From assembly GCA_011634665.1 (NCBI GenBank), contig WAEK01000009.1:62001-126000 (forward strand): a DNA stretch of 64,000 nucleotides. The letters are read 5' to 3'. Source of the DNA: Mortierella sp. BCC40632 (Eukaryota; Mortierellomycota; Mortierellomycetes; Mortierellales; Mortierellaceae). This document shows positions 58,220-64,000 of the stretch, one piece after another. How positions within the stretch are numbered: the stretch's first letter is position 1; the number at the start of each line of letters is the position of its first letter. A program made the position numbers and the translations under genes. The notes beneath the pieces were generated by a model. That model made no database searches and was not told the origin of the DNA. It saw only the letters and a program-made list of their open reading frames with translations.

Positions 58220-58446
58220 CGACGGTTGTACTTGTGATTGCAATGAGAATTATGTGTCTTAACGGCTTTCTTGTTAAAACTGTCTTTGATATGGGATAAA
58301 CTTGTGTGTGTTATAGCATCCACTATATCGGTTGGCTCGATGTTGATACCTACTACCAGTCGCGTCCTCGCATTGCCTCGCAGCCTGCCAAGGCTGGCCG
58401 TCAGCCATTCAAGCTCCAGCTCGATGATTCGCAGGATACTCTCTAA
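56938..58446 (+). CDS. CREG-like secreted protein (PNPOx-like fold)
   Basis: Secreted glycoprotein related to CREG1, with a pyridoxamine-oxidase-like fold that lacks enzymatic activity in the characterised animal protein. Six exons: 56938-57142, 57397-57532, 57645-57732, 57861-57909, 58035-58119, 58317-58446; 230 residues. A clear signal peptide (CLALSLTLLATFAMA, cleavage after about residue 21) is followed by AAGLARDLVKNTSVGTLMTV, GYPFGSMDYYVDD, TPLMLLSHLQINIQNARSD, then HARAEACFVAKHPEAKWWLPG and HDFQWYTLEIKDLYYIGGFGG, the usual CREG order. The exon 1 donor is uncertain: phase demands GATG|GTCTCG, a weak site, while the stronger-looking AAG|GTCGTC would break the frame. An NTS sequon suggests glycosylation. 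Confidence 0.9.
58151..58214. repeat. (CT)n microsatellite in a CREG intron
   Basis: About 64 bp of uninterrupted CT inside intron 5 of the CREG-like gene, serving as an extreme polypyrimidine tract far from the acceptor. Confidence 0.95.
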
Positions 58447-58601
58447 ACGAGAGAGAGATAGAAACGAGAGAACCTTTCTCTCTCTTTCTCTCTTGCTTTC
58501 TTAACTGCATCCCCATATTTTTTGTTGTTGTAAATATAAAATAAAAAAAACCCTCCATTGCATCTCATCCTATCAAGTCCAGATCTCTGCATGGGTCCTT
58601 T

Positions 58602-58842
58602 CTTTCACTTTTTTGAAGAGAGGTCGAGAGAGAAATAGCAGGAGAGTGATCTTTCGGGCAAAGTGGTTTGTTTGCTTCGAGGTCCACAAGAGGTGGATGA
58701 TGCCCGAAGGTCCTTCAAGTGATCGTAGATGGGACCATAAAATGTCATCATGCCCTCCTGTTCCCCAATCTTCATCGTTAGTATTGAAGTAGAATCCCTA
58801 GTGCTGAGAAGGTCGATCACAACACGGGTCTTGCCCACAACC
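58602..58842 (-). other. Possible terminal exon of an unknown gene
   Basis: On the minus strand, after a TAG acceptor-like site (CGACATAG|GTTGTG, about 58842), a frame reads VVGKTRVVIDLLSTRDSTS and continues through EGMMTFYGPIYDHLKDLRAS to a stop near 58605. Upstream on minus, an ATG near 59127 with MSLLESQSRKKPISS could be a first exon, but a T/A run at 58970-58994 separates the two and no full model closes. No family is recognised. Confidence 0.25.
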
Positions 58843-61796
58843 TATGTCGGTACAAAGAGTGATTAATGTTGGTCAGAATGTGTAATCGGAGTGATGGTGG
58901 TTGTCCACAGACTGCGTGTTGTTGAAGCCAACTTAATAGAGACACCGAAGACGAGTATATCAAGGCCCCTTTTTTTTTTTTTTTTTTTTTTTTGGTGCCT
59001 GATATTTGGGGAGCTTGCCTAGTAGAAGGAGAGCACACGCACTGAGTTCGCATGTCTGCCCAAGACCTATTTCAAGGTACGAGAACTAATCGGCTTCTTT
59101 CTTGATTGCGATTCCAGTAAGGACATAATGTCAGTCTCTGTCCTTGGTCACATTCCGGGATCTTCGGTCTGTACCCCCTTACCCTCCCCAGTCGTGGTTG
59201 AGGTTTAACGGTTCTGTGAGCCTGTCAAAATTCAGACATTTCAACTTTGCGGCTTTGCAGCGCGCGGGCCAGTCTCCTCTTCTTTTCATGACCTCCACCA
59301 ATCATCATTGCACTCATTGTATACTAATCTGGCTGGCCCAGCAAAGGTAAAGGGTCCCTTTTCATTTCTACCTCCCTTCCTCTCTGTCAGCCTATCTTTG
59401 CCTCCTCATGACTTCCTTTGGTTACGAATAGAAGGAAGGAACTCAGCAGGTATGTGGAGATCGGGTTAATATTCTGTGACCATTGCCCGCTCTGTGGCCC
59501 GTTCTCCCTAGTTAACCGCCAATGTTTGCGACTGGCTAGGAAAACCATACCATGCACTTGCTTCATTTTTAGTTTGAATAATGTGTAGTCTTATGTACAT
59601 ATCTGGTTCCTTTCCGTTTGCATTTGGAGCTATTCTAAGGTTATTATTTTTATTTTTATTATTTTTTTTAAAGTGTAAACTTAGAAACGTCGTGCAATGG
59701 AAAAACGGAAAGGAGCCAGGTTACTTTCTGGCGCGCATCTCCTTCAGTCCTATCCAATACGAAAAATCGCCAGGGATATACCACGAGGACAATCCTCGTC
59801 TTTAGTAGATGAGCGGTAACCGCTGGGTGCTCGAATTTTTTTTTTTTTTTAAAAAAAAAGGGCGGAGATGAGGCCATTCGAAGGACTACAAGTTACTGTA
59901 TTGTCATTGACCCAAGATGACATAGATAGGTATTATCAGGATCGAATCGGTTCTTGCTCGGCCCGGATTTGGCTCGATATAAATTTCAGTCAAAAAGAAA
60001 ACATGCGACTGTAAGTTGAGAACAAACACGGTACTTGACCAAAATCTCTCACCGCTTTCGACCAACGATTTCTCACCGACTTCAATGTACTAGCAATTTG
60101 ATTGCCAACCATTTAAACACGCTTAGACGTTGACTATACATTTCATCTCAAGACACGAGGAGGCTATGAAACGCCGTGCTAATAAAACGAAACGGGGCAG
60201 ATTCAAGCTCCTATCTGGAGGAGGGCATTGCTAGAACCAAAGTCCTCAAGACCAGCACCTCTCCAGCGGTTACCATAAGCTCTCAGATCCCCCCCTTGCT
60301 CACCATGATATTTAAATTAATAAGTCCGCAACCTTTTTCAAGAAACATCACTTCAATGAATGTCAATACACATTCATTCTCGGGGACTGGGAGGTATTCA
60401 GTTAGTACCACTCCACAATGTCATTTTCCCAATCATTCTACTGTTTATCTCGATCGCCTTTACTTCATTGACTTGCAAATAAAACCTCTTTCTATTTGCA
60501 CTCAAAGATAAGAGTTTTTCAAGAACACTAGGAGAGGGCATACTCTATACAGTAGACTACCCAAGAATAAGTGGCGACCAGTAACCGATGGAACAATAAA
60601 GGTTGAGTTACTGATAAGCCATTGATGCACCATGGTTCTATGGTACTGGCCCGCGAAAAGTCGTACTAGTACATGACAACACCAGTGTTTGCCCCTGAGA
60701 CAGTGTGTGTGAGTGAGAGAGAAAGAAAGATTGAAAAGTGTCAGAAAAGCTCCAAGGGATTTGTTTTTTAATATTTTCTCACCACAAACATAATTTTCTT
60801 CACCCTCATCCCATCTTTTCTCTCACCATAGGGAAACTATGCTCGCGTGGACAAAATAAAATAATAAATACTAGGACAGATCAAGGCACTGTACGTCAGG
60901 AAAACGAAGGGGGGGAGGCGTCTGACGCGAATTGAGACTTTGGCGATCGCTCAAAGCTCCGCTAGTCTTTGGTGAACTTGGGCGAATACGGTTAGGAATC
61001 ATGCTTCAAGAACCCTAAGAAAGCATGGAAGTGTTGTTGGAGGTGGGGTGGAGAAACAGACTAAAAAAAAAAAAAATCCAGAGAAAATAGAGAAACAGAA
61101 AAGACTCTCACAACCCCATCTTGCCACACACATCCACGCATTTGTCCTCCATAGCATCTGGGGAGTCTACATGGCAATCCATAAGCTCCAACCTGGTCAG
61201 ATCTCCGAGGGTTGTAAAGCAGACGACTTGCTCCGACTCACTAACAATACTCTAAAGCAGAGGGCGCAGCAGGCGCTCTTCCACGCCAACCTCAAAGACA
61301 AACGGAGAAACTCTCGGACTCCCAACGCCGAATCCTACACCTAAAGCTACCAGCAGACGAGCAAGATCTGGCACCACTCCCCCCCCCCACACACATAAAC
61401 ATTGTGGTGTCTAAGACGGAGGTATTTGTTCTCTCTCATTTTTCTCTCTCTCCCCTCTCCTCCCCCTGCACCCTTCCACTTTTTACTTTTGGGTAAGGGG
61501 GGGGGGTCACAGCGCCCTGGGAAACATCTGCTTGATTCTCTCACTTTTTTTACTCTTTGCTCTCTCCCGCGAGGACTGGACTGAAGTGTGGTCTGGCACC
61601 CGCCCTCCCCTCCAATCCCGTGCAAGCCTCGCTCCTAACCCCCAGCACGTGTCTCTCGAGTCAGGAACAGAAAAGGAGAGAGCCAGGAACAAAGACATTG
61701 AAAACGCGTCACGGGAGAGGCCCGTCATGGTAGATGAGAAATGCGCGAGTAAGACGTTAGGTCGCATCTGTCTGTTGTTTGCGAGAGAGAAGAAGA

Positions 61797-61800
<4 letters not shown>

Positions 61801-61844
<44 letters not shown>
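61801..61844. repeat. (GA)n microsatellite, 44 bp
   Basis: Uninterrupted GA tract preceded by a short (GAA)n. Confidence 0.95.
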
Positions 61845-61848
<4 letters not shown>

Positions 61849-63600
61849 AGAGTTCAGCTGTCTGTTGCCCAACAATGGCGGAGACTCCTGGACCAAAAAT
61901 GGTTGGCTGGGTCGAGACACGCGTCTTTTCTGTCCTAGACAAATGAGAGAGAAAGAGAAAGAGAAAGAGACGCGCCCTTTTTTTTTTTTTTTTTTAGCAT
62001 ACATGGGTCATCACACGCACTCTTTATTATTATTTTTTTTTCCCTGTCTGTCCCTGTCTGTATGTTTTTTGCCTGCTTTTTGATATCATCGGGATCCTTT
62101 TTTTTTTTTGATGCGATTTTGTCCCGCGTCTTTCTCTCTCTTTCAGTCTCTCCTTGAGTGGCCTCCCCTCGCTTGTTGCTGCAGTCTTTGTATCTGTCTC
62201 CCCACCACGTTGTTTTCTCTCTCTCGCTCTCTCGCTATTGCTTCAGTTCTCCCACTCTCCCCTTTGTCTCTTCCAGATCGATTTCTTTTTTTTTTTTTTT
62301 TTTTTTTTTTTTCCCCGATCCTGCCTACATCCATTGTTTCTTTAGCCCTTGTTTTTATTTTTTAACACCGCCCATTCGCCTCTCTCTCTATTGAGGCTCT
62401 TTGGCTGCTGATCAGTGGACAGCAATCCGGCCATTACGTTCTGTCTTTGTACACACGACCTTTACCTTTACCTTTTACTACTACTGCTACTACTACTACT
62501 TCGACCACTACTGCTACCATTACCACTTCTACCACTACTACATACTTCAATCGCCACTGCATTACAGCATCTGGATTTCAGGAAACTGGATGTCTCGCAA
62601 CCCACGTGGAAGCAGAGAGACGCGTTCATCCATTTTTTTTTCTTCGCCGAGGTGAGTTTTTTTTTTTTCTTTCCCCTTCCTTTGACCGCTTCACTTTTCT
62701 CCTTTTTTTTTTTTTTTTTGTTGTTGTTGTTTGTGCTGCCGCACTCTCTTTACACAACGTATTCTAGCCGTTGTCTTTTTTTTTTTCTCTCTCTCTCTTT
62801 CTATTTCATTTTTTTCGGATGGATGACTGGCTGGTTGCATTGATAGATAGATGGATGGACGGCTGGCTGGCTGGAGAGATGGAGATGAATCAGCGAATGG
62901 ATAAAAAAAAAAAAAAAAAAAAAAAAAAGAATGGATCGAGGATTGAGAGAGAGAGAGAGTGTGTGTGTGTGTGAGTAGGAGAGAAAGAGCATACTACGGA
63001 TTAGATAGAAGTTGAGCCGACTTATCAAATCATTTGAGACTCGTGTAGGTGTGTGTGTCTGATCCCGCCTGGCACCTGTTCCTGACTGATCTCACATGGC
63101 TCTCTCACTCTCTCGTACCCCCTTGCTCAATCTCTCACTCTCTCACTCTCTCGCTCTCGCTCTCGCTCTATCTCTCTCATTCTCTCATGATGTGTACTAG
63201 TACGTACACCACCCATTTTATATTTCTTACTCCAACGACTTTTTACTTTCCCCACCCACTCAACACACTCACACCCACAAAGAGAGAGCGAGAGAGAGAG
63301 AGGCCGGATTGGGTCCGAGGATGGAACATGAATATACACACCCACACACACCACCCTCCTTTCCTGTTCCTACTCCTACTCCTCTTCCTCCTCCTCCTCC
63401 TTTCACTTCTCAATGCGCTCTCTTGACTCTTGACTCTCTCTCTCTCTCTCTCTCCTCTCTGTCCTACACGTTTCCTCTCTCTCTCTCCCCTTTGCTCTTC
63501 CCTAGTCTGAACTCGTGCTACGGAACCATGTGGGTACCCCTTTTACGGTCTTTTTTTTTTATGCCTCTTCTCTACCTCTCTCTCTTTCTCTCTTTCTCTC

Positions 63601-63653
<53 letters not shown>

Positions 63654-63958
63654 TTGCCCCGTTCTGCTCTATCCTGCTCTGCTCTAACTCTGCTCTGCTC
63701 CGCTCTACTGCTCGCGTAAGAAAGAGAAAGAGAAGGAAAGAGACAGACACCACAGAGCAGAGAACAGACACATCAACAGACATGACAGACACGACAGACA
63801 GAGAGTAAGGGAAAAAAGGGGACAGACGAACAGTCGTAGCGGCAGGAGAGCAACGATACAAGAGAGAAGGAAAGACAGAGAGAAAGACTGGAGAGAGTGT
63901 ATGTGTCCAGGGGGAGAGAGAAAAAGAAAGAGGAGGAGAGAGGAGAAAGAAAGACCTG

Positions 63959-63960
<2 letters not shown>

Positions 63961-63989
<29 letters not shown>

Positions 63990-64000
63990 GCTGTTGCTGC
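63961..64000. repeat. (TTG)n trinucleotide repeat, truncated by the window end
   Basis: About nine TTG units, then TTGCTGTTGCTGC at the edge. It could be a noncoding repeat or the start of a poly-Leu/poly-Cys or, on minus, poly-Gln/poly-Asn tract; only the adjoining sequence can tell. Confidence 0.8.

Larger units (their letters stand above)
58447..64000. other. Right-end intergenic region
   Basis: 5.5 kb. From 58447 to about 61360 the sequence is mostly complex and free of long simple repeats, with a TATAAA at 59978-59983 and short open frames (60176-60511, 61162-61344) that I cannot identify. From 61360 to 64000 it is saturated with simple repeats: (GA)n at 61801-61844, T27 at 62285-62311, A24 at 62904-62928, CT-rich blocks at 63433-63460 and 63582-63655, GA-rich sequence to 63960 and (TTG)n to the end. 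The pyrimidine-rich plus strand resembles upstream regions of plus-strand genes here, so a gene probably starts beyond the window. Confidence 0.5.

Noticed and set aside
1..64000. tRNA, 5S rRNA, snRNA or CRISPR elements
   Set aside because: I scanned for T-loop/B-box-like GGTTCGA patterns, the conserved snoRNA boxes and spaced direct repeats. Hits were isolated, in coding sequence, or simple repeats.

Overview
The window is nuclear DNA of a filamentous fungus. Genes are split by many short introns (mostly GT...AG, with pyrimidine-rich or TAG/CAG acceptors). The products are eukaryotic: cytosolic uS9, mitochondrial mL38, a complex I 15 kDa subunit, a GH5 exo-1,3-glucanase, a Pho84-type phosphate permease and a FATP/Fat1 acyl-CoA synthetase. 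Intergenic DNA is saturated with poly(A)/poly(T) runs and CT/GA microsatellites. I read it as a Mucoromycota-type fungus, probably Mortierellaceae-like. The clade is inference from style and gene content; no marker in the window fixes it.

Layout: a trimethyllysine/butyrobetaine dioxygenase (+, 5' end outside the window) faces a nine-exon MFS efflux-type transporter (-, 3.2-6.7 kb). A gene-poor stretch with cryptic coding-like islands follows (6.7-10.3 kb). Then come mL38 (-), RPS16/uS9 (+), NDUFS5 (+), a Rex-type 3'-5' RNA exonuclease (-), a large aldo-keto reductase (+) and 6-phosphogluconolactonase (-), up to 23.5 kb. After a 2.5 kb gap lie the PHO84-type phosphate transporter (-, 26.0-27.5 kb), an MSC7-type aldehyde dehydrogenase (-, 31.2-33.4 kb) and a membrane-anchored GH5 glucanase (-, 34.7-36.5 kb). 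The right half has a UDP-galactose-type nucleotide-sugar transporter (+), a multi-pass GT31 glycosyltransferase (+), a RING protein with an SR tract (+), FAT1 (-), an F-box protein (+), a Cys-rich single-pass membrane protein (-) and a secreted CREG-like protein (+). From 58.5 kb to the end there is one weak hypothetical gene and repeat-rich DNA that looks like the upstream region of a gene beyond the window.

The genes look like ordinary housekeeping and membrane/cell-wall functions, not a pathway cluster. The sugar-nucleotide transporter and the GT31 enzyme are adjacent, on the same strand, and would act in the same compartment (Golgi lumen); the FATP synthetase, the aldehyde dehydrogenase and the carnitine-pathway dioxygenase all touch lipid metabolism but are far apart. 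I found no tRNA, rRNA, intact transposon or CRISPR array. The most noteworthy items are two GC-AG introns, a 21-nt microexon in FAT1, an unusual multi-TM GT31 architecture, a one-base frame conflict in the MFS gene, and a Cys-rich membrane protein that I cannot place in a family.
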